DNA of 12,019 nucleotides, from assembly GCA_964342585.1 (NCBI GenBank), contig CAYFHK010000082.1, positions 1 through 12,019 of the forward strand. Reading direction: 5' to 3'. This DNA comes from Parvularcula sp964342585 (GTDB lineage Bacteria; Pseudomonadota; Alphaproteobacteria; Caulobacterales; Parvularculaceae). Positions 1 through 7,353 of the stretch are shown here, one piece after another (within the stretch, counting starts at the first letter, position 1; each line of letters begins with the position of its first letter). Under the pieces are notes generated by a model. That model searched no databases and was not told the DNA's origin. It saw only the letters and a program-made list of their open reading frames with translations. Made by a program: the position numbers and the translations under genes.

Positions 1-2
1 AG

Positions 3-1739
3 ACCCGGCGCGACGCGATCCGGGCGCTCCGCGGCAAGCTGCGGACGCGCCAGCTCTCGCCGGCCTACGCGATCGAGGTGCAGATCGTCTCGGCCGACCC
101 GGTGAAGGCGGCGCTGATCGCCAACACCATCGCCGACCAGTATGTCGCCGACCAGCTCGAGGCCAAGGTCGACGCCGCGCGGCGCGCAACGACCTGGCTG
201 ACCGGCCGGCTGGAGGAGCTCCGCGCCCGCGCCGAGACTTCGGCCGCCAAGGTTCAGGCCTACACCAACGCCAACCAGACCGGCGACAGCCAGGCTGTGG
301 CGATCACCCAGCAGCAGATCGCCCAGCTCAGCGCCGAACTGATCAACGCCCGCGCCGAGGCCGCCCAGGCCCAGGCCAAGCTCGACCAGACCCGGCGCAT
401 GGTCGACGATCTCGGCCTCGCCCAGGCGGCGGTGGCGATGACCTCGCCGCTGATCGTGTCGCTCCGCGGCCAGCGCGCCGAGCTGACCCGCCGCCAGGCC
501 GAGCTCGCCAACCGCTACGGCTCGAAGCACCCGTCCATGGTCGAGGTCCGCTCGCAGATCGCCGATGTCGACCGCGCGATCTCCGGCGAGGTGACCCAGA
601 TCATGAACGGGCTCGAGGGCGACGTCCGCGTCGCCGAGGCCCGGGTGTCGGCGATGTCCGAGGGCCTCGCCGAGCTCGAGGGCCGCGCCTCCGGCCAGTC
701 CGAGGCCTCGGTCGGCCTCGCCCAGCTCCAGGCCGAGGCTTCGGCCGACCGCAAGCTCTACGAGAACTTCCTCGCCCGGCTGAACGAGACCCGCGAGCAG
801 GAGGGCTTCCAGACCGCCGACAGCCGGGTGATCGAACCGGCGAGCCCGCCCTACGCGCCGTTCATGCCGCGCTCCAAGGTCACCACCGCGCTCGGCGGGA
901 TCGCCGGCGGCGCGCTCGGCTTCGCGCTCGTGGTGTTCTTCCGCCTGATGGACCGCTCGGTGCGGAGCCCGGGCGCGGTCAGCGCCCGCACCGGTCTCGC
1001 CGTGCTCGCCTCGATCCCGCGGATGTCGCGCCGCCATGTGGGCAAGCGGCTTCTGCGCTACATCGCCCGGCGGCCGAACTCCGAACTGGCCGAGGCGGCG
1101 CGCTACTTCCGCAACGCGGTGGTGATGCGCGACAGCGACGTGAAAAGCGTGCTGATCACCTCCGCCCTGCCGGAGGAGGGCAAGATGACCCTGGCGCTCC
1201 TCCTCTCCGAGATGACCGCACGGGCCGACAAGTCGGTGCTCCTGATCGACGCCGACTTCCGCCGGCCGAAGATCGGAACGACGCTGGCGATGAAGCCCGA
1301 GCACGACCTCGTCTCGGCGCTGACCGGCGCCTGCCGCATCGAAGAGGCGATCCACCGGCCCGACGGCGCCGCCTTCGACGTGATCCCGCTGAAGGTCGGC
1401 CAGGCCGACCGGTCGGACCTTCTGGCCCTGCCGCGGATGAAGGCGATGGTGGCGCTTCTCGGCGAGCGCTACGACCTCGTGGTGATCGAGGGCCCGCCGA
1501 TCCTCGGCGTCGGCGACTTCTCGGTGCTCGGCCGGATCGTCGACACCGCCGTCCTCGGCGTCGAATGGAGTCGCACCTCGCTCGCCGCGGTCGAACGCGC
1601 GACGCAATGGCTGGCGGAGCACCATGTCCACGTGCTCGGCGCGGTCCTGAACAAGGTCGACAACCGCCGCGCCGCGAACTACGACCCGGCGGCCCATGGC
1701 GGCGACTACGCCGCCATCCAGAAATACTACCTGAACTGA
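3..1739 (+). CDS. Wzc/ExoP-like chain-length determinant with tyrosine autokinase domain (5' partial)
   Basis: Inner-membrane polysaccharide co-polymerase fused to a BY-type tyrosine kinase, expected to set chain length and drive Wzy-dependent export. The frame is open from the first bases, so the true start and the first transmembrane helix lie upstream; the GTG at 78 is internal. In order the sequence shows a long Ala/Glu/Gln-rich periplasmic coiled coil (about 130-800), a GNVR-like stretch with RYGSKHPSMVEVRSQI (near 520-560), a Pro-rich segment before a membrane helix (about 879-944), then the cytoplasmic kinase. The kinase has a P-loop-like PEEGKMT (1173-1190), a Walker A' LLIDADFRRPK (1239-1271), a Walker B-like VVIEGPP (1482-1502) and a Tyr-rich tail ending KYYLN, the usual autophosphorylation site. 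The residue after the P-loop Lys is Met rather than Ser/Thr, and the Walker B acid is Glu rather than Asp, so catalytic strength is uncertain. Family assignment is firm. The polymerase gene follows after 3 bp. Confidence 0.93.
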   Translation, partial: TRRDAIRALRGKLRTRQLSPAYAIEVQIVSADPVKAALIANTIADQYVADQLEAKVDAARRATTWLTGRLEELRARAETSAAKVQAYTNANQTGDSQAVAITQQQIAQLSAELINARAEAAQAQAKLDQTRRMVDDLGLAQAAVAMTSPLIVSLRGQRAELTRRQAELANRYGSKHPSMVEVRSQIADVDRAISGEVTQIMNGLEGDVRVAEARVSAMSEGLAELEGRASGQSEASVGLAQLQAEASADRKLYENFLARLNETREQEGFQTADSRVIEPASPPYAPFMPRSKVTTALGGIAGGALGFALVVFFRLMDRSVRSPGAVSARTGLAVLASIPRMSRRHVGKRLLRYIARRPNSELAEAARYFRNAVVMRDSDVKSVLITSALPEEGKMTLALLLSEMTARADKSVLLIDADFRRPKIGTTLAMKPEHDLVSALTGACRIEEAIHRPDGAAFDVIPLKVGQADRSDLLALPRMKAMVALLGERYDLVVIEGPPILGVGDFSVLGRIVDTAVLGVEWSRTSLAAVERATQWLAEHHVHVLGAVLNKVDNRRAANYDPAAHGGDYAAIQKYYLN

Positions 1740-1742
1740 CCG

Positions 1743-3077
1743 ATGGCCTACGCGCCGCCAGAATGGGCGGGATCAGCCTATCCCTCTCTTCCGCCACAGC
1801 GGCGGGAGAGAGTGCTCCTGCGCTTCGGCAACGCCTGGACGCTCAACTGGCTCCATCTCGACATGGCGTTGATCGCGCTCTGGTTCATCGTCACCGCAGC
1901 GCAGTTCCAGTATGATGAGCTTCTGCTTTACCCGCTGGCCCTCTATTTCACGGGTATGTTCTTCTGGCGCAAAGACGTCACTTGGCCGATTTTCCAGCGC
2001 GGAGCGCTGCTAATTCTTCTGCCATGCTGGTGGATGGCGTCGGCGATTTGGGCTCCTGATTCCGTCCATGCTTTTCGTTCGGGTTTGCAATCGCTCCTGA
2101 CAATCCTGATTTGCATGTTCATCGCCGCGCGACTGACCCATCGCCAGCTTCTGGCGATTGTAATCATCGCCATGACCGTCACCGCGCTCCGGTGTTTGCC
2201 ACGCAGTCTTTGGGATTTTTCCGTGGGGTATCCTTCGCGAGGCGTTCTTGCTCACAAGAACTCGCTCGGCATCATGATGTCCGTGAGCGTTGCGGCGGCG
2301 TTGGCGGTGGCGATAGCGCCAGGAGTAAATCGTCTGATGCGTTTGATGGCGCTTGCAGCGGTTCCTTTGTCGCTTTTTCTTATCTTCGCCAGTCAATCGG
2401 CGACGGGAATTCTCTTGGCCGTCGGTATGTGCGGCATCATTTTAGCGGCCCGAGTCTATTTGGGTCCAGAAAACAACTTTACGCTATCTCGCTTAATCCT
2501 AGCCGCGGCGACGCTAGGAGCGATTTCCGTAGCAATGATCTTTGCCTTTAACTTAATGCAAGAAGATCCAGTCGACCTGGTGTTAGCCGCTGTTGGCAAG
2601 GATCGCAGCCTTACCGGCCGGACGGATCTCTGGGCGATTGGTATGGAGCAATTGGCGGAGAATCCTTACTTGGGCGTGGGTCCTGGAGGTTTCTGGAGAT
2701 ATCAGGAATCTGCTCTAGTAAGGCAAATATTCCATGACTATCATTTAATGTGGAGGAGTTCTTTTTTCTTCCACAATTCATGGCTTGAGATCGGTGTTGC
2801 GTTTGGTTGGTTCGGAATTATTATGGCGATCGCGGCGACATCTTGGACTCTTATTGTTCTGGCGCGGCGAGCAATCAAGTTCGGTTCCGTTGAGGATTGG
2901 ACGTTCTTTGCTATAGGGATTGGGATATTGCTTCGTACTTTCGTTGAATCCGATCTTTTCGCTGCCTTCGTCATGCTCCACATGATGTTCTGGTCTGCCG
3001 CCCTGATGCGGCATCGCCGTCTACCGTCTCGTTATAGCCCGTCGCCCTCTGTCGCCCCGCTTCTCGAGCGCAATTAA
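1743..3077 (+). CDS. Wzy/O-antigen ligase family polysaccharide polymerase
   Basis: Polytopic inner-membrane protein of 444 residues with about ten hydrophobic segments, expected to polymerise lipid-linked repeat units on the periplasmic face. Family motifs are visible: HKNSLG at residues 171-176, TGRTDLW near 291-297 at the start of a large periplasmic loop, GVGPGGFW just after it, and HNSWLEIG at 344-351. These match the Wzy_C/ExoQ-like group better than a sugar transporter. The ATG lies 3 bp after the kinase stop with no strong Shine-Dalgarno, which suggests translational coupling to the kinase gene. The first ~150 bases are GC-rich like the kinase, but the rest falls to about 37% G/C in places (2701-2760), suggesting a different origin from its upstream partner. 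A ligase acting on lipid A core cannot be excluded from sequence alone, but the co-polymerase neighbour favours polymerase. Confidence 0.88.
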   Translation: MAYAPPEWAGSAYPSLPPQRRERVLLRFGNAWTLNWLHLDMALIALWFIVTAAQFQYDELLLYPLALYFTGMFFWRKDVTWPIFQRGALLILLPCWWMASAIWAPDSVHAFRSGLQSLLTILICMFIAARLTHRQLLAIVIIAMTVTALRCLPRSLWDFSVGYPSRGVLAHKNSLGIMMSVSVAAALAVAIAPGVNRLMRLMALAAVPLSLFLIFASQSATGILLAVGMCGIILAARVYLGPENNFTLSRLILAAATLGAISVAMIFAFNLMQEDPVDLVLAAVGKDRSLTGRTDLWAIGMEQLAENPYLGVGPGGFWRYQESALVRQIFHDYHLMWRSSFFFHNSWLEIGVAFGWFGIIMAIAATSWTLIVLARRAIKFGSVEDWTFFAIGIGILLRTFVESDLFAAFVMLHMMFWSAALMRHRRLPSRYSPSPSVAPLLERN

Positions 3078-3079
3078 GT

Positions 3080-4762
3080 TTAGCTTGGCGGTGAGGGTGC
3101 CTTCGTTATTCGGATCTCGGACCATGAGAGCGGTACAAGCCGCGGGTCGGTAACTGAAGGGATCCAGTTCCGTCGCCCAAATCCGATCCAGCAACTTCCG
3201 CGCGCACTGTCATCAACTCGAATTGGCGTATAGCTCTCTCTAAATGTTTTTTCGATGTAGAGGCTTCGAAGCGTGCCCGCACTCCCCGAAGGAACTGAAG
3301 GGTCCGTGGTTACGCAAGGCAAGTTGAATTCGGCCACTAGGTCAGGCTGATGACGCCAAAATGTGGCGGCGTCGAAACTTGCATGGTTGCGCATGCCGAT
3401 CTTGACAGGGTTTGCGTGCGCCATCTCGACCCAGTTAAGGCCAAGCAAGTCCAAGATTGGCCCTTCGTATGTCAAAGAGATCCCGCCAGCAGGTCCGACG
3501 CCTAGCGTTGAACCGGGCGCCACCTCGTTCATCAGGCGGCCGAACGCCATGCCTTGCTCCACGAGGCTGAACTCCTTGAGGAGATCAAAACGCGCCTGCC
3601 GCAAGTCGCCATAAGCAATGGCGAGCCAGACCAGCCCTGCCGCAGCGACGCATCCGGCGCGGGTCAATGCCGGGATCCGTGGGCTCAGGTCTGTGACAAG
3701 CACTGAAAAGGCGAGCGCGAAGCCCACGGCCAGAAGGGGAGCGATCGGCTGATAGAAGCGCCAGTACGCGAAGTGATCGCCGCCAAGAAGCGCATATCCC
3801 GCCAGAACGCCGATAATCGCCGCCGCGCCGATTATCAGGCCGCGCGCGCCTTCAGGGCGGTCTGAGAAATGCCGCCAAAGGGCCCAGACCACACCCGCCG
3901 CCCAGAGGGCGAGCAACGCTCCGGCGAGCGGCATCCCGCTCACAAAAGAAAATAGGTACTTGGCCCCATCTGCAAGATCTTGCATCCGATCGGAAGATAC
4001 CTTTGCGTAAAAGGTATTTGGAACCGGGTATCCAAAGTAGATCAACCGGAAGAGAACCAGACCCGCCGTCGTCGCAACTGTCGCTATTATTGCCGCAATC
4101 AGGCCGCGAGGCCATCTCCCCATGAGAAGCGCGGCAAGGACAAGCAACCCAAGCGCCATCGCCGCGCCTTCAGGGCGGATCAACGGTAGAAGCGCCGCCG
4201 CGGCGATCACGCCCAGGCTCCAGGGCTTCGGCCGCTCCACCAACCGTGCAAGGCGCCAAACCAGAACGAGAAGCGTTGCGCTCCAGAGGGCGAGCTCCAT
4301 CATGGTGAATACGGACCAGAAGAAAAACCCTGGCAAGGCGATGAGGGCGAAGGCCGCGGCGAAGATCGCTGGCCGTTGAGGCGCCCCGAAGATCCGCGCT
4401 TCTAGAGCCGTCAGCGAGAGCGTGGCGAAGACCGCTGCGGTGGTCAGACCGGCGGAAAGCGCAATGATGGGGAGCTCTGGCGCATTGGGCGCGGCCAGAT
4501 AGGCAAGCGCGACGATCAGGGTCCAAAGGAACGAGGTCGCGCCTTCCACTCGCTCGCCGCCGACGAAATAGACGAACCCATGTCCCTGCGCGAGATTCTC
4601 GGCGTAGTTGCGAGTGATCGCCGCATCGTCGATGCCAATCATCGGCGGGCGACCGGTGATGGCCCACGCCGCGGCTGCAGCTGCAATCGTCGTAAGAACG
4701 GCTACGAACAGAAGCAGGGCGCTTCCGAGAGGCGCCTCCGCCGACCCATCCTCTCGTTTCAT
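3080..4762 (-). CDS. GT-C-fold membrane glycosyltransferase, AftB-like pattern
   Basis: Integral membrane protein of 560 residues with roughly ten to twelve helices and a C-terminal soluble domain from about residue 400. After the first helix comes IDDAAITRNYAENLAQGHG (44-62) and GERVEGATSFLW (69-80), the acidic first periplasmic loop expected of polyprenyl-phosphate-sugar-dependent GT-C enzymes. Further motifs typical of the AftB-like group are YFGYPVPNTFYAKVS (about 240-254) and GGDHFAYWRFYQP. The C-terminal domain carries GVGPAGGISLTYEGPILDLLGL, also recurrent in this group. I infer transfer of a sugar from a polyprenyl-phosphate donor to the glycan on the periplasmic side; donor and acceptor cannot be read from sequence. 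The ATG overlaps the stop of the acyltransferase gene by 4 bp (ATGA), so the two are translationally coupled. Its stop is 2 bp from the stop of the convergent polymerase gene. Confidence 0.82.
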   Translation of the reverse strand: MKREDGSAEAPLGSALLLFVAVLTTIAAAAAAWAITGRPPMIGIDDAAITRNYAENLAQGHGFVYFVGGERVEGATSFLWTLIVALAYLAAPNAPELPIIALSAGLTTAAVFATLSLTALEARIFGAPQRPAIFAAAFALIALPGFFFWSVFTMMELALWSATLLVLVWRLARLVERPKPWSLGVIAAAALLPLIRPEGAAMALGLLVLAALLMGRWPRGLIAAIIATVATTAGLVLFRLIYFGYPVPNTFYAKVSSDRMQDLADGAKYLFSFVSGMPLAGALLALWAAGVVWALWRHFSDRPEGARGLIIGAAAIIGVLAGYALLGGDHFAYWRFYQPIAPLLAVGFALAFSVLVTDLSPRIPALTRAGCVAAAGLVWLAIAYGDLRQARFDLLKEFSLVEQGMAFGRLMNEVAPGSTLGVGPAGGISLTYEGPILDLLGLNWVEMAHANPVKIGMRNHASFDAATFWRHQPDLVAEFNLPCVTTDPSVPSGSAGTLRSLYIEKTFRESYTPIRVDDSARGSCWIGFGRRNWIPSVTDPRLVPLSWSEIRITKAPSPPS

Positions 4763-5526
4763 CGGCGTTCTCCAATCTGGCGAGCGGGGATCCCGGCCAT
4801 GATTGCGCCCGGCGGAGCGTTCGCCGTCACGACCGATCCGGCGCCGAGGATCGCGCCGTCTCCCACTGTCACACCGTCCAGCACACGCACTCCAGCGCCG
4901 ACCCAGACGTCGTCGCCGAGAACGACCGGTCCTTTGGTCTCCAATCCCTGGACGACCATCGGGCCGGCGCCCAGAGCCGTTTTATAGCGCCCGCCGCCGA
5001 AATAACTCTGGCCGGCGACGATTGCGTGATCGCCGATCTCTATGCCGGAGACCGCTGCGAAGCTGCACTGGCTGCCGATCGAACAATTCGCGCCGATCCG
5101 CAGGTATCCCTGTTTTACAACCATGACCGTGTCGCGAGCGACCAGCGTGCCGTCGCCGATGACGAAGTCGGATGCGTCAGCCGCTCCGCGAGCATCGAGC
5201 GCACAGCCGTCATCAATCGCGACGTCGTCTCCGATTGTCATGCGCGACGGACAGCGAAGCGAGAGGTTGCGTCCGAAATTCACCCGAGAGCCGATATGAC
5301 CGAAGAGGCTAGGATAGAGCGTCTTGCGGAGCGCGTAACCGAGGGCGCCGGGCGTGGCCGAAGCGAAAAGCATAGCCAGTTCGTATTGCAGGAAAGCGCC
5401 CATGCCGCCGTCCCCGACAAAGAAGCGATGATACTTCTGATAGCCGGATCCCTCACCGGACAGCGCCTCAACGACGCGGTCTTTGGCGATCTCAGCTCGC
5501 ACGCTTGGTTTCGGAGCGTCCGTCAT
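4759..5526 (-). CDS. Hexapeptide-repeat (left-handed beta-helix) acyltransferase
   Basis: Cytoplasmic acyltransferase of the LacA/NodL/WcaF-like hexapeptide superfamily, probably acetylating a sugar of the repeat unit. About 80 mainly helical residues precede repeated [IV]G-D-x turns (FGRNLSLRCPSRMTIGDDVAIDD onward in shorter repeats), ending in the diagnostic GDDVWVGAGVRVLDGVTVG and a GIPARQIG tail. The frame stays open upstream to a GTG at 5577, only 14 bp after the previous stop, giving 272 residues; that GTG has no Shine-Dalgarno. I prefer the ATG at 5526 (255 residues, MTDAPKPSV), which has AGGGA and GGGA upstream. The central loop usually carrying the catalytic His reads YFGGGRYKT here, with Arg at residue 180, so acceptor or activity may differ. 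The stop overlaps the ATG of the GT-C gene. Acyl donor and target are unknown. Confidence 0.85.
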   Translation of the reverse strand: MTDAPKPSVRAEIAKDRVVEALSGEGSGYQKYHRFFVGDGGMGAFLQYELAMLFASATPGALGYALRKTLYPSLFGHIGSRVNFGRNLSLRCPSRMTIGDDVAIDDGCALDARGAADASDFVIGDGTLVARDTVMVVKQGYLRIGANCSIGSQCSFAAVSGIEIGDHAIVAGQSYFGGGRYKTALGAGPMVVQGLETKGPVVLGDDVWVGAGVRVLDGVTVGDGAILGAGSVVTANAPPGAIMAGIPARQIGERR

Positions 5527-5591
5527 AGGTCCCACATCCCTGATCTCGCCGGAGGCGACCCGCAGATTCGCAGCCACCGATATGGATTCAA

Positions 5592-6545
5592 CTAGTCAAA
5601 CAGTCTCAACACATCGCTTAGTTGCGCCGCCAAAGCGTCCGGCGAGACCTGGTCGGCTACATGCTTCATTATGCGCTGCGCGTGTATCCATTCCGGGCCG
5701 CCAAAGGTTTTCATCGCCTTCTCAAGGCCTGCTAGAATTTCCTCCTCGTCTACTCCATCGAGTAAATAGGGGTAATCGTCGGTTAAAAAGTCCATTACGT
5801 CGTCTACATCTCGGTTTACAATTACATTTGCACCACAAGCAGCTGCCGTGAATCCTTTGGTAAAGGGTTTAAATTGCTGTGGTCCGAGTTGCCTTTCTTC
5901 TTTTCTAATGCAGTAATGAAGATTGTACTCTGGCAGAGAGCGGTGGTTGAGCTCCATCGATTCATTGCTGCTTGCATCGAGAAAATCTACGCGCTGCTCG
6001 ATCGCCGGGGAGTGCACGGTTAAGTAGGCGCGGCCAAAATAGACTGTCCGAAGTCCGTTCGTCTGGCATCGCGGCAGCGCATAGATTCGGTCATCTACAT
6101 TATGGTGGAGCAGCGCTGCGACAGGCTGCGAGGCGGACTCACGTTTTCCTTCATCAAGCTGACGTTCGATTTCTCGGAGGGATGCATAAGAGCAGGCCAT
6201 ATGCACGTCCGCCGGCAAGCCCAATGTTTCTGACAAGTTGGCGTCCACATGATCGATCACAACGCCAACGCCGCGATCCTGCAGGGACCGAAGGAGATCA
6301 GGGGGCGCCGCAAGTGCGGCGTGTTTGGTCAGAATAGCGATATCCCCTCGCCGCAATAGGCGGCGCCAGAGCGCCTGCGCCCCGGGAATCCGTGAACTCG
6401 GCAGCGCCGAAAGCTGAAAATTGTAACGTTCCCCGAGACGAGGGGCCGCAAAATTGACGATCATGTCCGCACGCATGACCGTACTGCCCCACTTGCGGGC
6501 GCTACGCTTGTAGACGAACAGAACTCTACGCTTGTGCCTGGTCAT
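5592..6545 (-). CDS. Putative GT-B-like glycosyltransferase
   Basis: Predicted cytoplasmic protein of 317 residues with no signal peptide or obvious membrane helix. It opens with RRVLFVYKRS, a first Rossmann strand as in GT-B enzymes, and the second half has FKPFTKGFTAAACGANVIV (about 225-243) and TDDYPYLLDG (about 254-263). These resemble the nucleotide-sugar-binding half of family 4/1-type glycosyltransferases, where a Lys/Glu-containing helix contacts the donor. A classical EX7E motif is not obvious, so the assignment is by pattern and context. The ATG at 6545 is preferred; an in-frame GTG at 6560 would add MSVTG, and neither has a strong ribosome binding site. It lies second in the - strand operon, 46 bp after the small membrane protein and 14-65 bp before the acyltransferase. 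Local composition is uneven, AT-rich around 5761-5960 and GC-rich towards the start. Confidence 0.7.
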   Translation of the reverse strand: MTRHKRRVLFVYKRSARKWGSTVMRADMIVNFAAPRLGERYNFQLSALPSSRIPGAQALWRRLLRRGDIAILTKHAALAAPPDLLRSLQDRGVGVVIDHVDANLSETLGLPADVHMACSYASLREIERQLDEGKRESASQPVAALLHHNVDDRIYALPRCQTNGLRTVYFGRAYLTVHSPAIEQRVDFLDASSNESMELNHRSLPEYNLHYCIRKEERQLGPQQFKPFTKGFTAAACGANVIVNRDVDDVMDFLTDDYPYLLDGVDEEEILAGLEKAMKTFGGPEWIHAQRIMKHVADQVSPDALAAQLSDVLRLFD

Positions 6546-6591
6546 GCCCGTCACTGACACTTGGAATGCAAGTTGTCCCTAGGGCCGAAGG

Positions 6592-6822
6592 TCAAGCGCG
6601 TCTAACTTTTTTCGCTGATTGCCGTGTGCGAGAGGGAATACATTCTCGCAGAATCACCAGTGCGACGCCGGTCGCAGGCGCGGTAACAGCGATAGAAAGC
6701 CATGCCAGCAGGATGGCTACGAAAGCTGAAAGTCCGAGTAGCCAAAGGAGAGCGCCTATGCTTGCTGAAAGGCCAAGTCCGCAAAAGACGCTCCAGACCA
6801 TGATCTCGTTTCGAATACGCAT
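6592..6822 (-). CDS. Small two-helix membrane protein, hypothetical
   Basis: Predicted 76-residue inner-membrane protein with two hydrophobic helices (VWSVFCGLGLSASIGALLWL and FVAILLAWLSIAVTAPATGV) and a short basic tail rich in Arg and Lys. It is the first gene of the - strand glycan operon, ending 46 bp before the glycosyltransferase. I chose the ATG at 6822, which has GGA 7 bases upstream; an in-frame TTG at 6858 would give 88 residues. Function is not recognised. Its size and two-helix layout recall ExoX-type exopolysaccharide production regulators of rhizobia, but I see no convincing residue match, so this is only a hypothesis. It could also be a membrane accessory to the glycosyltransferase next door. 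Confidence 0.55.
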   Translation of the reverse strand: MRIRNEIMVWSVFCGLGLSASIGALLWLLGLSAFVAILLAWLSIAVTAPATGVALVILRECIPSRTRQSAKKVRRA

Positions 6823-7016
6823 CGACAAATCCACTACGCCGTCACGCCATCGGGCCAATCTTATCCGCCGCTCCGGCGGCGCAACCTAGACTTGAACTTA
6901 TCCACCTCCGTCACCGCTTGCAATCGCGCTTCCCCCAGGGTCGTCCGAAATGGTAACGAAACGGTCACCCGAGATCCGCCAGAAGAGATGTCCTGAGACA
7001 CGTCCGGAGACACGCC
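6823..7016. promoter_or_regulatory. Divergent intergenic region with two inverted repeats
   Basis: This region separates the start of the - strand glycan operon from the + strand small exported protein, so promoters for both are expected here. A perfect 6-bp GC inverted repeat with a 3-base loop lies at 6865-6879 (CCGCCG, CTC, CGGCGG), in the likely leader of the glycan operon. A second, imperfect dyad GGTAAC-N6-GTCACC lies at 6952-6969 and could be a regulator site. I find no convincing sigma-70 hexamer pair. The Shine-Dalgarno GGAG of the + strand gene lies at its right end, 7 bases before the ATG. Confidence 0.45.
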
Positions 7017-7304
7017 ATGCGAAAGACCCTGTCGATTTGCGCCCTCCTCGCCGCGCTCTCGCCGCTCGCCGTACCCGCCGCCGCGGGGGCCCAGACGCAG
7101 ACGCCCGAGCTGACCCAGGCCGAGGCGGAGGAGGCGGCCCGGTCGGTCGCCCGGTTCTGCAAGGTCCTCATCGAGCGGATGGAGGACATGATCAACGACG
7201 AATGGGCGACCCAGGACCTCGGCGATCTCGCCTCGGTCTGGAACAGCCTCGCGTGCCACGAGGTCTTCGGCGTCGACGAGCGGGTGCGCTGGCTGGTGAG
7301 GTAG
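7017..7304 (+). CDS. Small exported protein of unknown function
   Basis: Protein of 95 residues with a clear Sec signal peptide (Arg-Lys start, hydrophobic Leu/Ala core, cleavage probably near AAAGAQ at about residue 25), so it is predicted to be periplasmic or secreted. The mature part is about 70 residues, helical and acidic, with two Cys (C48 and C80) that could form one disulfide. GGAG sits 7 bases before the ATG. Composition is GC-rich like the export genes. It stands alone on the + strand between two - strand operons and is followed at once by two hairpins. I do not recognise the family. Context suggests a link to envelope or polysaccharide export, but nothing in the sequence proves it. 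Confidence 0.72.
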   Translation: MRKTLSICALLAALSPLAVPAAAGAQTQTPELTQAEAEEAARSVARFCKVLIERMEDMINDEWATQDLGDLASVWNSLACHEVFGVDERVRWLVR

Positions 7305-7311
7305 AGAATTG

Positions 7312-7353
7312 AAGCGTCGTTCGCTTGGCGGAAATCGTGAATGCCGCCTTTCT
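7312..7353 (+). terminator. Tandem hairpins after the small exported gene, possible terminator
   Basis: Eight bases after the stop codon is AAGCG-TCGTT-CGCTT (7312-7326), directly followed by GGCGG-N12-CCGCC (7327-7348) and then TTTCT. Both stems are perfect over 5 bp. The T-run is short, so this is a plausible but weak intrinsic terminator for the + strand gene. Confidence 0.4.

Noticed and set aside
1156..1797. 213-codon open frame on the - strand across the kinase domain
   Set aside because: The product is an Arg/Ser/Gly/Pro-rich sequence with no fold, mirrored from a well-supported kinase domain.
4170..4775. 201-codon open frame on the - strand, shifted relative to the GT-C gene
   Set aside because: It overlaps the GT-C gene on the same strand in another frame, is Arg-rich with no membrane helices, and the GT-C frame shows clear family motifs.
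5026..5595. 189-codon open frame on the + strand opposite the acyltransferase
   Set aside because: It is antisense to the hexapeptide repeats and the GDDVWVGAG signature and has no features of its own.
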